Of a stretch of DNA of 64,000 nt, positions 45,357-58,400 are shown one piece after another. The stretch spans positions 7,000,800 through 7,064,799 of the forward strand of contig OY365810.1 in NCBI GenBank assembly GCA_959347315.1, in the 5' to 3' direction. The position numbers and the translations under genes are program-made. Within the stretch, counting starts at the first letter, position 1. Each line of letters begins with the position of its first letter. This DNA comes from Bimastos eiseni (Eukaryota > Annelida > Clitellata > Crassiclitellata > Lumbricidae). Below the pieces are notes generated by a model that did not search any database, had not been told where the DNA came from, and saw only the letters and a list, made by a program, of their open reading frames with translations.

Positions 45357-47007
45357 AGAATTTAAAGAGTCAATCAGTCAGTCACACAAGTACACAGTCA
45401 CACAAACATACAAAATTGCACACACAGACACTGAGACACACAAGGCAGAAAGCAAAATAAAGGTGGCATAGAAAAAACGACGCATATTCCTACGTCCCCA
45501 GACTCTTCATAACTTTCAAATGCTGGTGTTCTGCATTCAACTCTTCATCCGTCTTCAAAAGATAACCGCAGCAATTATAATTAGAGTCACCTTGCGGAGT
45601 AGCATCAATTACAAACACACACACACCAGAAAACGCACTCATTTTACGACAAGCAGAAACGCGTCTGGGACTCTGAAGATATCCCTCAGAAAGACATCTT
45701 TTATAATAATTATGCACATGTGACCGAAGGACGCCTTGACATTCGTAGGATTTTTTTGCGAAAATAACATCGGTATTCGTTTCATTTGAATCTACTGTTA
45801 CAGTCATGTGAACTGGAGCAGTATTTACTCCGAGAAGAAGAAAGCCAGTGGGTTGTAGCTACGTAGGTGGTTGGCACTGTGGTGGGTCTTGGGTGGCTGG
45901 AAGTATGTACGTAACTAGGAGGGTTGGTAGGCTCATATGAGGAGGGCGTACACCAACAACATCACAACATCATCTGTCTTTTCTATCCATCACCCTTCTG
46001 GCCTTTCATTTTGAACTTAAGTCTCACCTTCTCAGTAATTCTTACCCAGACTCACTTGAGCGTCCACCTACCAATCCTCGACCAAAAGACACTCTTCTTA
46101 GCGGCCACTGGATTGCGACCTTCCACGGACTATACCGTTTGGACAACCCCTTTGATTCCACGGTAAAACTGTTTTCTTGAACATTATTAAGATTAGTATT
46201 CTTCAGCAATAAAATTAATGTTTTAAGCGTGTTACGTGTTATTCCCTTTTAGAGTCTTGATAAATTGAATTGTTCATAAAAAATTATCGGTCTTGGTCTT
46301 GGTCTCGAACCATCGGTCTCGATCTCGGACCACTTGGTCTCGGTCTTGGTCTCCGTCTTGAGTTGTTGGTCTCGTGTCCAACACTGCAGTAAGCACAGAA
46401 GAATGAATCTCCACTGACCGTGTTCATCGAAAGAAAAGTAAGTAGGATTAGTAGTCTCTTGTGGCACCCTCTGTGCTCCAGTATCTCTGTTCAAAGTCGC
46501 GGTTAATTTGTCCGCAAACGTTGCAATGAAAACCCCTTGGCTTTATGTAACGATTCCAACGAATGAACGACTGGTCAGTTCAGTTGCTGTTGCTTGGTTT
46601 GCTCTTTAACGTAGGCCTATCACTTTCCAGATAATAGCACTCCTGGATCTGCTCCATTCTCAGGCGTAGCAGCGTCGCAATAACTGCTGTGGAGAACACA
46701 TCCAAGTCATCATTCATTTTCGTGATGATGATGATGACAATGATGATACTGATGATGATGATAATAATGACGATAATGATGATGGTGATGATAATGATGA
46801 GGATGATAACGATGACGATAATGATAATAATGATGGTGGTGATGATGATAATGATGATAACGATGATGATAGTAATAATAATGATAATAATGATGTGCAT
46901 GATGATGATGCCATTTAGACTGTTATTTGACTATTGTGTTTTGTAAATCAACATATAATAATGATGTTGAGGATGATCATCATTAACAAAACAAAAACAA
47001 CAAAGAA

Positions 47008-47050
<43 letters not shown>

Positions 47051-48283
47051 GTCATCATCATCAACAGCAACAACATCATCATCATCATCATCATCAACAG
47101 CAGCAGCAGCAGCAACAACAACATCATCATCATCATCATCAAGTTGTTCATAATCGCTTTCAAGGTTGCTTGCTTTCTTCTATCGTTTTAATGTGTCATA
47201 ATATGACACGCAGGTTGTGTCAGAATTAAAGGTCTATGCTTATAATTGTCTTGCTAACGGAGCTTGATAACCAAGCAACATGAGAATCCAAATAATTGTA
47301 ACTGCGCCAGTAGGCTATAGAGTTCTCTCTTGGTGCCAAGTCTGCACGAGGGTCGATGGAAGACTGCTACTATAGAGCTAGAACTATTTCTTGCGCACAC
47401 ATTATCTCCAAAAAATTAGAGGGAATATTGCTCCAGAATTAACTGCTTTGAAATGGGTTTTAACGAAACCACTGAAGGTGTCTTTTTCCGTTTTTTACAT
47501 GGCCACACAGAATGATGTTATGGCTCGAAAGCGAGGTTTGAGAATGTGTTGTCAGAAGAAGTTACTCACAACAGATGCCGGTGAGTGAGAAAGACCAACA
47601 CAAGAAAGACATAATTATTATTGAATCGAAGAAAAGTCTATAGGCCTACATATATATCATATATAAGCTTACTATAAATGTATGAAAGATATACGGTGTA
47701 TATATATATATGTATGTATATATAATATATATGTGTGTGCGTATGCGTGGATGTATTATATGCATATATATATATGTATATATATATATAAATGTATGCA
47801 CTCGTTATACTCAATATGTTTGCATGTAAACGTGTTGATGCATTCACATAAACAGACAAAGAGACAAAGGCGCAGAGAGATAGACACACCGGACGAGCTG
47901 AGAGAAGGGAGGTAAGAAGAGTTATGGAGTTAGAAAGAAAGAGAAACATTGTGAGCAGCAGTGTTTTCTGAGAGAGGAACACAAACAACCGTACAGAGAG
48001 ACAATCAGACAGACAGACACACATACATACATATATTCATACATACAGAGACAAAGACAGAGATACGAAGGCCGAGAATGAAGCTCCCCAACTGAAGACG
48101 GCATTGAAGACACAACACGACGATCAGTCGCAGTTAATGATACAAACAGAACAACCAGAAGTCGGCCATAAATAAGCGACTGTTGTCACTTTGGAGCCTA
48201 CATCAGACGAATGTCCACAGTCTTCATCAGAGGCCTTCAAGGATCAGGAAACGATAGATACATTTGGCAGACGAATACAGACT

Positions 48284-48318
<35 letters not shown>

Positions 48319-48576
48319 TGGACAGGGGATGTGATGGGAGAGGATAATGGATGGAGACGTGGAGAGGAGTTGAGAGGACAGAAGGGGACAGGAGAGGAAA
48401 GAGAAGGAGAGAAGGAAGGAAGAATAATAAGAACAGAAACAGCGAGAAAGAACACGAAAATAGAGACACAGATATCATGCGCACGCCGACAGAAATTGTT
48501 TTGGCATAATTGTATTATTAGGCCCTACAGATACTACATGTAAATTCAATCGATTAGTAAGCCTAGTAGCAGTATC

Positions 48577-48894
48577 TAATTCAGTTTATCGACACTGTGT
48601 GATGACAAAGATCATTAGCGTCTCCCTCCTCCTATATCCAGGCTTGGGACTGGCACTGTCAAAGTGCGAACAGTGGCAGAGTGAACAAGTGTGAAATATA
48701 TTGCAGCTTCTAAACCCTGTCCCTTACTCATGCCGTCCATCAAACGACCACAAATACACAGCACACATCGCAACTTCTAAATACCATAACACCACTGTTC
48801 GCACAATGGTAGCGCCAGTCCCAAGACTGGAAATAGGAGGGTGACCTCAATGATCACTGTCATCACACAGATCCGAGTCGTTAAACTGAAACAA
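48577..48894. mobile_element. Inverted-repeat (MITE-like) element with both arms
   Basis: The left arm runs TTCAGTTTATCGAC, TGTGTGATGAC, GATCATTAGCGTC, TTGGGACTGGCACTG, GTGCGAACAGTGG. The reverse complement of the right arm runs TTCAGTTTAACGAC, TGTGTGATGAC, GATCATTGAGGTC, TTGGGACTGGCGCTA, GTGCGAACAGTGG. Arms of about 95 bp flank about 110 bp of non-coding core. The other four copies in the window look like single arms. No clear target-site duplication was found, so the superfamily is open. Confidence 0.75.
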
Positions 48895-49307
48895 CTAACT
48901 AGGCGGCTACTACTGTTCCAGGCGACGCTCACAGTATCCAGTGAATACCATTATACCAAAGCACAGTATCTCTTGCTCTACATAATCATGCTTATTCGTT
49001 TTCGTAGCCGAAACATGAGCCAAAACAAACCGCACTGCAAACTATCGAGAGTAGCAAATAAAACAATCTAAATGCCATTTAAGACTCTGCTCGCAACTCG
49101 ATGGGAGGGAATACTGAAGCATTGAATAACGATTGCAGAAAGGAACAATAACGACGCGAAACAGCACAAAGCACTGGACACGAGGATCAAATTCCCAACG
49201 AATTAAGTGCCCTCGGTTCTTCACATTTCCCCGATAACGGCATATGGAACTCTGGAGCTCTGTATCGATATCAAATTTCACCTATTTCAATTCACGAAAG
49301 CCCACAA

Positions 49308-49580
49308 TAGACATTTAAAACAATAGATATTGAAAACAATAGATATTGAAAACAATAGATATTGAAAACAATAGACATTGAAAACAATAGACATTGAAAA
49401 CAATAGATATTGAAAACAATAGATATTGAAAACAATTGACATTGAAAACAATAGACATTGAAAACAATAGACATTGAAAACAATAGATATTGAAAACAAT
49501 AGACATTGAAAACAATAGACATTGAAAACAATAGACATTGGGAAAAATAGCCATTAGAAACAATTGACATTGGAAACAAT
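49308..49580. repeat. 16-bp minisatellite AAAACAATAGATATTG
   Basis: About 17 head-to-tail units, alternating AGATATTG and AGACATTG. Period 16 keeps all three minus-strand frames open with the same 16-residue repeat, so these frames are not coding. Repeats are directly adjacent without spacers, so it is not a CRISPR. Confidence 0.95.
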
Positions 49581-49814
49581 AGAATCATCAAATTTCACTG
49601 ACATTGACTAAGAATGAGAACGATTTATTGCAGCCTGAAAGCAAATACTTGTGTTGTGAGCAACCATTAACAATACTGAATAGTACATTAAAACACACCC
49701 TAAGGTAAGCATTACTTAGTATGATCACACAATTGTACAAAACCAATAGAAAATTCTAAAACTCTAAGCAGTCACTATAAGAATACACCTAAAAAAAGAA
49801 ACAGATAACGCAAA

Positions 49815-50609
49815 AGGGCACATCCATATAATTTTTTATTGAATACTCAAAATTTTTATTATCGGACCCCCTTTGCACCGTGTACATTTTGTGGACCCCT
49901 CTCCATGCGCACGTAGGCCTACATTTCCCTTACAAAGATCTATAAGACATTGATTTTTATCATAGGCCATTTATTTATGATAAGAATCATATTTCACCAG
50001 GTCTGCAAACATGTTGGTTTTTTGGTTATATGTATTTTTTTCCATTTTACAAAACCAAAAAATACGAAAAATGGCAATTTTTGTTTTCCTAAATATTTTT
50101 ATTCAATTTATTAATATTACTATTATATTACTAATTTTGTGTTATTCAGTCTGAAATCAAGCTAAATTAATTATAAAAACGAGTTGGTTGAAGCTCTTTT
50201 CACGCCGTGTGTGATGCTTTTTATAAAAAAACTGCTGTTACAAAATAAAAAGGAAAACTAAAAAACCAAATAAACTCAAAAAACCAACTGTTTATTTTAA
50301 AATAACCTAGTTTTTTGCACCCCTGTATTTCACAGCTTAAATATTCTAACTGTCAGAAAGAAAGAAATTAATAACAACACTTACATTTAAAAAAGTTTTA
50401 ATGCTACATAAAATTGATTAATAAGCAGGAATGTATATAGTCCATGATTGGATTTTCAGTTCTGATCTCAATATTCCATAATGTGGAAGTCATAATTAGA
50501 GTTATATTTGGACACATAGGCATTTCTCAAGACCCTCTACCCCTCGCCTATGCAAAATTCGAAAACCCCTTCCCTTCTTTGCGTACGACGTAATATGTGG
50601 ATGGGCCTA
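49815..50609. mobile_element. Possible PIF/Harbinger-like element disrupted by a hAT MITE
   Basis: The left terminus GGGCACATCCATATAATTTT and the reverse complement of the right terminus GGCCCATCCACATATTACGT match imperfectly (about 15 of 20). The right terminus also resembles the element ends at 1555-2321. TAA follows the right end, but a matching TWA on the left was not found. The hAT MITE at 49998 lies inside. Confidence 0.35.
49998..50325. mobile_element. hAT-type MITE with perfect 8-bp target duplication
   Basis: Ends are CAGGTCTGCAAAC on the left and, read inward from the right, CAGGGGTGCAAAA. TATTTCAC is present directly outside both ends (49990-49997 and 50326-50333). The element is 328 bp and AT-rich with subterminal GTTGGTTTTTTGG on both arms, and it has no coding capacity. 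CAGGG...TGCA termini with an 8-bp duplication are diagnostic for hAT. Confidence 0.85.
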
Positions 50610-51648
50610 AAAGAATAGTGTCAATGTAGCTTAAACATAAACAGGTTAAAGTTTGTGTCTGTGGTTCAACAATAATTTTAGGTTATGCAATAATTATATT
50701 TTGAAAAGAACATTTTAGAAGCTTCATATGCTTAAGCAAAAATCATAGAGACCACAATTTAAAAATATAACATCAATTACAGTCAGAGAAAGTAAATGAA
50801 AGTAAACGGCAAGAATCCGTTCTGTACATTGTTTCGTCCTGCTGCATAAGTCGTCAGAGGCATTAGCAGTGCTTTCCTTCTAGAAAAATCGGCCAGACGC
50901 ATCTGTATTGTCAAAATAAATTACGATAAAATTAGCTACCGAATAAAATAAATTTTACAGGATACAATTATAGCAATCTACACACCTACTTAAAAATTTT
51001 AGAAAATACATAATTGAAATTGTTAAGTTTTATATCAAACTTCCGTTTTAGCACAACTACAATTTTTATTTTATAGTAATTGAAAAAAGGTGCCGGAATG
51101 CGGTTCAGGTGTGTTCCCCAGTAAAAAAAAGGCCCCGGACAATTGCATGCAATAAGAACAAGTTATAAAAATAATTCACAGAAGAATAGGCAAAAACTCA
51201 AACATCAACAGCAATCACAGCAGCAATATTGTTATTATTTTACTAGCGGCAAATGTCATCCTGCACAAGAAAAGAAAATTGTCCAGACTACAATACTGTT
51301 GACATGGCAACATAGTGAAATATCAAAGCGTAATGAAATAAAGTTATTATTATTGCCAACACTATATTGCCTCAGGTACCATATGGCCATTTGGGGATCA
51401 GGATTATAAACACGACGCAGAGCATTCCTCAGGGAACAATAATGCTACATTCTTACGATTACTCACCATAATTAATAATTACTATTGACTTAACAAATCA
51501 ACAATCAAATTGGACATCCCAAAAGATGCAATAAATTTCCTTTAACACCAAAGGATTCCTTCAATCTCAAGTCATAAAACTTTTTGATAACCATTACAAT
51601 CATTATTATCATTATTTAAATCATCAATATTGTATCAATTACACAAAT
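50334..51648. other. AT-rich stretch including likely 3' UTR of the TRIM-like gene
   Basis: No open frame of note. It follows the TRIM-like stop codon at 51649 on the minus strand. A minus-strand AATAAA at 51065-51070 could be its polyadenylation signal, which would give a 580-nt 3' UTR. Confidence 0.5.
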
Positions 51649-52469
51649 TTAGCAAAAGTTGAATATTGAAATGAGGCATTTACGATCGGCCACAAACAGT
51701 CGACCTCTTGACGCGTCCACATGAATTCTCACAGGACTAAACAAGTTATGTCTTCTTGTAAAAAGTTGCTTCTGGAATTGAAGATTACTATGCAACTGGA
51801 CCACTCTTCCTCTGCTCTGGTCGACGACCAATATCGAACCACGCAAATCTTCCGCAAGATACACGGCGCTCCTTAGGCGCTGGAAGCCAGAACTTTCACC
51901 AAAGGAATTCATAACCGTTCCATTAAAATCAACCTGACACACTCTGTGACAGTTCTTGATACCATAACTAACCATGAAGTCGCCATTGGTGAGTTTAATC
52001 GCATGCCAGAGATGGTGTATTCCAGATCTCGGTGGAATCTTCACTGAACGTATCAGACTTCCACATGGTTTATATTCGTTAATCGTATTTTCCTCGTGCA
52101 AAGTCAACACAATGTGGGATTCGTGAGTTACCGAAAGCCAACTGTAATCATCTGGAGTTGCCCACTTCTTCATTAGACTCCCAGCAGCATTAACCTTCAA
52201 TATCTCATTGGGTTGACCTCGTGATTTCCAATCGCTTATGTAGATATAATTTGTACACGATGCTATGTCTCCGGGATCAACCAACCTTGCAATGTAAAGT
52301 TCACGTAGCAGTGCAAATGATGTCGTGTCGTACACTTCAATTGTTGAACTCTCGTCACTGACGACATACAGTTCCTGGAATAAGATAGTTATACCACAGA
52401 TTGGATGAGTTTCACTTGCTGCTGATTTCGTCTTTATAGTGTGAATGCAGAGTGGATTGCGATGGTTAT
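51649..52469 (-). CDS. TRIM-like gene terminal exon: NHL/beta-propeller-like domain
   Basis: Acceptor TTGATTGATTGTAG, phase 1, stop TAA at 51649-51651, 273 codons. It has repeating blade-like strands: LYVVSDESSTIEVYDTTSF, DIASCTNYIYISDW, NEILKVNAAGSLMKKW, SHIVLTLHEENTINEYKPCG, W-H-A-I-K-L-T-N-G-D-F-M-V-S-Y, RVCQVDFNGTVMNSFG, GSILVVDQSRGRVVQL and RIHVDASRGRLFVADR. The V-x-D-x-x-x-x-R-V and G-R-L-F-V-A-D signatures fit NHL-type blades seen in TRIM2/3/45-like invertebrate proteins. NHL domains bind RNA or protein. The exact blade count is unclear. Confidence 0.87.
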
Positions 52470-55400
52470 CTACAATCAATCAAACATATATTGTTAAAAT
52501 TGAGTAACAACAAAAGTACCATAGTATTCATATAATACAACCAAGTATCTGTTTTGCAAACCCTTGGAACTAATCAAATAGTAATATTACTTTTTGGTGT
52601 CCTATCAGAAAGAGTTCTTAGTAATTATATAGCTTCTGTTACAGTCACACAGATGTTGTAAAATCAGTGCTTGCTTTTAGTGCATAACCATTTAGACAAT
52701 TTTTACCAAGCACCAAATTCGAGTATTTGGATGCACTATTTGCCGATTCGAGTACAAACCGAATAGTAGTGGCAACTCTGGCCCGGTGAGTACCAGACGT
52801 AGGCGAAGCTTAAAATTTTTTACTTTCGTCACTTTCGCTTAATGAAAAATTAGCAAAATAAATGTTTGTGCCTGTAATAACCACTAATATGGCTTTACAA
52901 TTTTTAGTTTCATTTTTTAGCTTATTAAATGTTTATACAAAAATTATTGAATTAAATAATGTATATTTTTATCTATTTGTGAGTGTAATATTTGCTAAGG
53001 CGAATACTTCCAAATAGTCCAAAAAACCGAGATATTTGGCCGAGACGAATGTCCGAGGCGATTTTAAGTTATGCCCTACTTGCTTTAAGAGAAACAGACA
53101 CAATTTAGTCATTATAATAATAACTGAATGACTGGATATAAATATCCTTCTTAATGACTACTGCAAATTGCAAGCTATTACAACCACCAAACCTATATAA
53201 ACGAATTACTGTATGTGGATAATAGATAATAGTAACACCTTACAACTACCTAAACGATATACAATTACGCACCATCTAGAAACGAAATAAACAAATAATA
53301 CTAATAAGGTGGAAATAACTAAGAAACTACACTCCTCTGCAACAACTTATCTATTTTAATACTCCAATGGACAAAAAAATTATTTTCACATCAAGCTAAC
53401 TACTGAGCAAGACATCAACAAAGACTAGTCATACCAGAATGACATGATGGATCATATGAAAAGAAGATAAGAGCATTCCCTTAAGCTAAACCTGGAGCAG
53501 GCATGGCTATGTAGTGTTAGCAACCTCATTTTCTTAGCCTTGGCATATGAGGACAGATGGCCATTGGCCCGTCCACACCTTCTCATCTTCCAGCTGACAG
53601 TGTATGGTCGGTGTACTCATAATAGCCAAGGTTGCGCAAATGGAGCAGAAATCTCGAACAAAATTTCTATCCTGGTGGATGTTTAAACCCCGCCCTCAGG
53701 ATCGACAGTCCAGCACACTAACACGCAAACACACCTCGGGTAAAAATAATAAAAATAATAAACAAAACTTGGTCATCTGAAATCGTCATGGAAACAACCC
53801 TTAACGAGGTCCCATGCTGGATTATAAACTCCCTGATCCGATCCTTTAATTCCCGCTGTATTCTCAACTACATCTCATCATTATCTGCACAATTGTTCAT
53901 AAATAAGTTTCACCTTCTGACTCTGAACTTCGACGGTTGCTCTTCTCGCCATTAGTTGACTCTGTCTCAGAAATGTCACCACCTAAACATAAAAAATATT
54001 TTTTTTAATTAGCGAAAACTCAACAGTAAACCAGTCACAAGATTATTTGTGCACATATTGTCTAAGGAAAATTCAAATTAATGCATTATTCATTGCATAC
54101 AGAAATTTTAAAAGGCAAACTTGTAAAAGAAAACAATAGGTATGAAACAAGAATGAAAATCGATATGGCAAGATCAGACTGACACTATTTGTCTGACGAT
54201 TTCTCCGCAATGGAGATTTGGGTCAACGTGAAACCACAGAAAGTGTGCAGCATTGAACTAATCAGGCACACAGCATTCTATACATACATACATTCCTCTG
54301 TCATGAGTGCATGGCCTCAATGTTGCTTACTGGTCAGTAAATCTCCGGTAATAATAAAAACGATAATATTAAAAATTTTAATAATTATCATAATAATAAT
54401 ACTCAACGTGGTCAGATTTCGGGGCCATTTTGCCAACCAGGACAACAATGACGAGTAAGGCCATTTCCAGACAAATTGCATCAATAGTTTACAATCTCTA
54501 AATCCCTTCAGGATCCTGTATATCCGGGGCAAAAAATAATAATACTCATAATAATATTAATAATAGTAATGATAATAATAATAATAGTAAATTGTAATAA
54601 TAATGATAATAAGGATTGCAGTACTGGACAGCGTGACACTCATCCCGTGGTCATGCGGCAGGTGCCTCACTTGGGATGTGACTGTTTCAGACACTCGTGC
54701 ATCTTCATACCCTGACAGCGACATCAACTGCAGCAGGAGAAGCAGCAAACCGTGCAGCAATCGCCAAGAAAGCAAAGTATGCATCGATCACCCGAACCCA
54801 TGCTCTTGTGGCGGTGGCACTGGAGTCCAGTGGTGCTTGGAGTTCCGAGGGTTTGAACTTTGTGTTGGATTTGGGACGAAGGCTGACCGATGTGACCCAT
54901 GACACACTCGAGACAAGCTACCTATTCCAAAGACTCTCGGTAGCTGTCCAGTGAGGGAACGCCATCTGTTTTTCGTCAACACTACCATGCTAAATAATAA
55001 CAATAATAATGATAATAATAATAGTAACCATGGCAACAGGTCACAGAGGATGACAGCCAAATTTTAAGCACAGCAGAAATCCACTGTGAGGTGAAAGTAT
55101 CACAAGGCCAATAATTAATATCCACTTACCCGAATTGGAGCGTGCAAATATCCAGCCGAACAAACCGCTTCGTCTTGACTCCGTTCTTGTCAGAGCCGAG
55201 CCATCGTCTGTTCGCTCTAAACTAGACTCCAGCGACGAAACAATAGGTTCATCTGTACTCGATACGAAACCTGCAAAGTGTACATCTTACTCAATCAATC
55301 AATCAATCAATCAATCAATGAAACTTAATATAGCACTCCTTCAACATATCCACCCAGAGATGCTCCCGGTCAAACTACGGCTGAATAAGACGGACTTCAG

Positions 55401-58400
55401 AGAAGAGTAGAGTATAAGCAAGAAATTTCTAGGCAGGAGGCAATAATAATTAATCCAAGAACAGCCCAGTTGAAACCGGTGTGAACACGCATTTCTCGCT
55501 AAGTTCCTGGTTGCAGGTCCATTTATTCAGCTGATCAGGATCGGTTTTCTTACTCCTCTAGCTCGTTCTGTAACTCATACCTCTACACCTCAGCACAGAA
55601 GATTTGCTTTCATTGGTCCTGTGGCCTGGAACAACATTCCCATAAAACTAGACCTGAGCAAATCAGTTCTAGTTCCTTTTCTGTTCTGCAAGTGCTTGAA
55701 GTTCATAAATTTGTTTGAAGGGTCATGAGCATTACTGATGAACTTTTACTAGAAGTTACACTTAACATATACTCAGTTATGTTATGATGTTATGTTATAA
55801 GGTTGGCATGCTTATTATGTCAAAGGTGGCACTGAGGCACAATCAGTATTGAAACACGTAAACAAAAGTCTGCCTAGCAAGGTTTGAACTCTCAACCTTC
55901 TGCCTTACAGTCCAATACACTTAACCACTTGCCCATTTTGCACTCCATCATTGTCCTATAATTCTGCTTAAATTGTCCACCCAAATAAGTGGGTCTCTAT
56001 TCCCTTCCAGGCCGGTCTTTGCATCCAGATCAACTGTGCACAAGCTGTAGACCACAACACGGCACATTTGGGAAGAATAAAAGATGAGTTTTTGATGCAT
56101 TGAAGGAGTTAAAAATGATGATTACAATTGTATTGATTGCATTAACTTTACCAGATCCTTCCGAGTCCGAGTTAGCAGAGTCTTCATTGTCATTATGAAT
56201 GTTTGAACCTGAGTTGTTATCCCCTGTGTAAATATAAAATCAGTATTAGCATAACATGGTAGTATAAGAGTCAATATATTTTACATTGCTATCTGAAATG
56301 TCACATACGGAGAAGAAATTGCTGAACTTGAATGATTTTCAAATAAAAATGTGATTCATAGTTTTTTGTTGAAGTTCTTAAATGCACACATTATCACAAC
56401 AATTTCATTTCCACAGTACTTTTATCTTATCGTCTATCTACAACCGACCCATTGACGACAATTCACAGCCAAATGGATTCAGTTTTATCTGGCCAATATT
56501 GTTCTTTCAATCTTGATTTTTCAGTGATTGAGAGCATGGTCATTATAGTTGGTCTGAATTATTGATACAGAAGTTTCATCAATATTTTAAATGACATTTT
56601 AAGTAGACAGCATACATTCTACATGGTCCTAATGGCAACCATATGCTTCCTTTAGAAGTTGGTCCAAGTGATGTCATGTCCAAGCTTATATCATCTTTTC
56701 AGCACAGTCTTCGCCAGCCTTTGTTTCTTTTTCCTTCGAATTATGCATGAAAACTCAAACTTAAAAAATGCCAATCGAAATGCAACAACGTGGCTGCAGT
56801 TTATTCCAGTGTAAGATTTTTCAGGGAGTGTCAGAGGGGTTGGACCCCCAGCTTCAGCTACATGGGCGCTTATATAGTGCAGGATTCTTCAAATGCTCAG
56901 AAATTTTTGTCAGATGACCCCCCTGCTGTTTATTACATTGGACCCTGGTTTATCCACATAGTGCATTGCTTTGATACCTTATTTGTCTTATGTCTTCATT
57001 TCTTACTTCTGCAGTCATGACCTTCCAGTAACATTCAGCAGCCAGTTCATTTCTGCTGTAAGAATTTTTTAGTCATCTTGCTTTGGCAGCCATTTAATGA
57101 TCAATGAACTTAAAATACCACTCAGGTGAGCATAGACAGCATTTATGTAAAATAAGCCCAGTACATCCTCTCTGTTAAAAGCATAATTAGGTCACAAGCA
57201 TATATATGGGACAGGCCTCCTGTAGATGTCAGTGAATTAACTAAACTATAGGTGAATATGCAGTTAATAATAGCAAGGATGAACAGACCATATTTATACT
57301 ATATATCTAGCTTACAATAAAAATCATAGCAATTATTGTCAACTAGGCAAACCTAATAGCATAGTTATAACGTCCACAGCAGATCAAGATTACCCCAATT
57401 ACACATCAGTTGAATACTGTTTCCATTTGGTGAGCCTAGCCTATCATATGCAATTAGTTGATTGAACAATAATGTAAGTAATTAGTGGAGCCTTCCTGGT
57501 AGAAACAATAATTATCATAGCAGAGTCAGAGGAGAAGAAGAATTGGAGAGTAGGACAATGAGGATGTTGATTTGAATTCCAATAATCAGGACAATGAGGA
57601 TGTTGATTTGAATTCCAATAATCGTATAATTATAACACTATTAGACTTTCCAATTTTGAAGAAAGGTTAGTCCTGCTGTACCACTGCTGCTGCATGATAT
57701 CCACCTCAGCCAAAGAATGAATCAATCCAGAAAATTATACTCTCATGTCTGTAGTAATAAATCTGTTACTTCACTGTCTAGAATACTACTAGGTCATATA
57801 TCAACAAATGGTGCTGCATAAATACCTAATATGACTGGACACATATCATAAATTTATAATTATGTATATGTGTATGTGTGTGGTAAAGTGTGCATGTTTA
57901 TTACGTCGTATGATACAGCCCTTTCCAATTAACTGAAAAATTGTGTCCGGTTCAATTAAACACTAATCTTAGAATCTGATTAGCGTTTCATTGTATGTAA
58001 AGTCAATGGGTTCAAAGATCTATGTACTCTAAGCCTCTTGAAGAAAAGGTACCACAAATTCTCTGCAAATTTAACATTTAAAGATATAACAAAAGCTGCT
58101 GCTATCTGGGACTAAGTAACAAAGCAAGGATTGAATAAATTCATTTAACTTTCATAATGATGAACATTGAGTACAAAATTAAGTTGAGAAACCCTGTAGA
58201 TGGGCCAGTGATTAATTGGCTGAATCGATATAATTAAATAATTACCTGAAGCTGTGTCTTTTGATTCTACTGCCTGAACGTGTGGTTGATCTGTGTCAAT
58301 CAGTTGTCGTTTCAACGTATCTGTCATATTTGCATACACAATCAAATGTTGACAACGATTTTTAGTGATCATTCATCTTTAGATCTTTAGAGAACTGTCA

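Larger units (their letters stand above)
42660..48575. other. Gene-poor stretch rich in trinucleotide and GA runs
   Basis: Holds GAT/GAC trinucleotides (43525-43712), AGAC and long GA runs (45020-45355), GAT runs (46725-46905), CAT/CAG runs (47008-47142), TA runs (47690-47790), a GACA run (48281-48316) and one inverted-repeat element half copy (43283). Open frames at 44172-44612 (+) and 45490-45807 (-) have mixed composition but no recognisable domain, splice pattern or start context, so they are not called as genes. Confidence 0.6.

Noticed and set aside
45490..45807. 105-codon minus-strand open frame with mixed composition
   Set aside because: It starts with Met but has no recognisable domain, signal or neighbouring exon; support too weak for a gene call.
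46249..46494. Frame with repeated Thr-Lys-Thr-Glu
   Set aside because: Produced by a short GGTCTTGGTCTC repeat.
49287..49591. Regular short repeats resembling a CRISPR array
   Set aside because: Units are directly adjacent with no spacers and the DNA is clearly animal.
55861..55935. tRNA gene
   Set aside because: A- and B-box-like blocks are present but no full cloverleaf; fits a decayed SINE.
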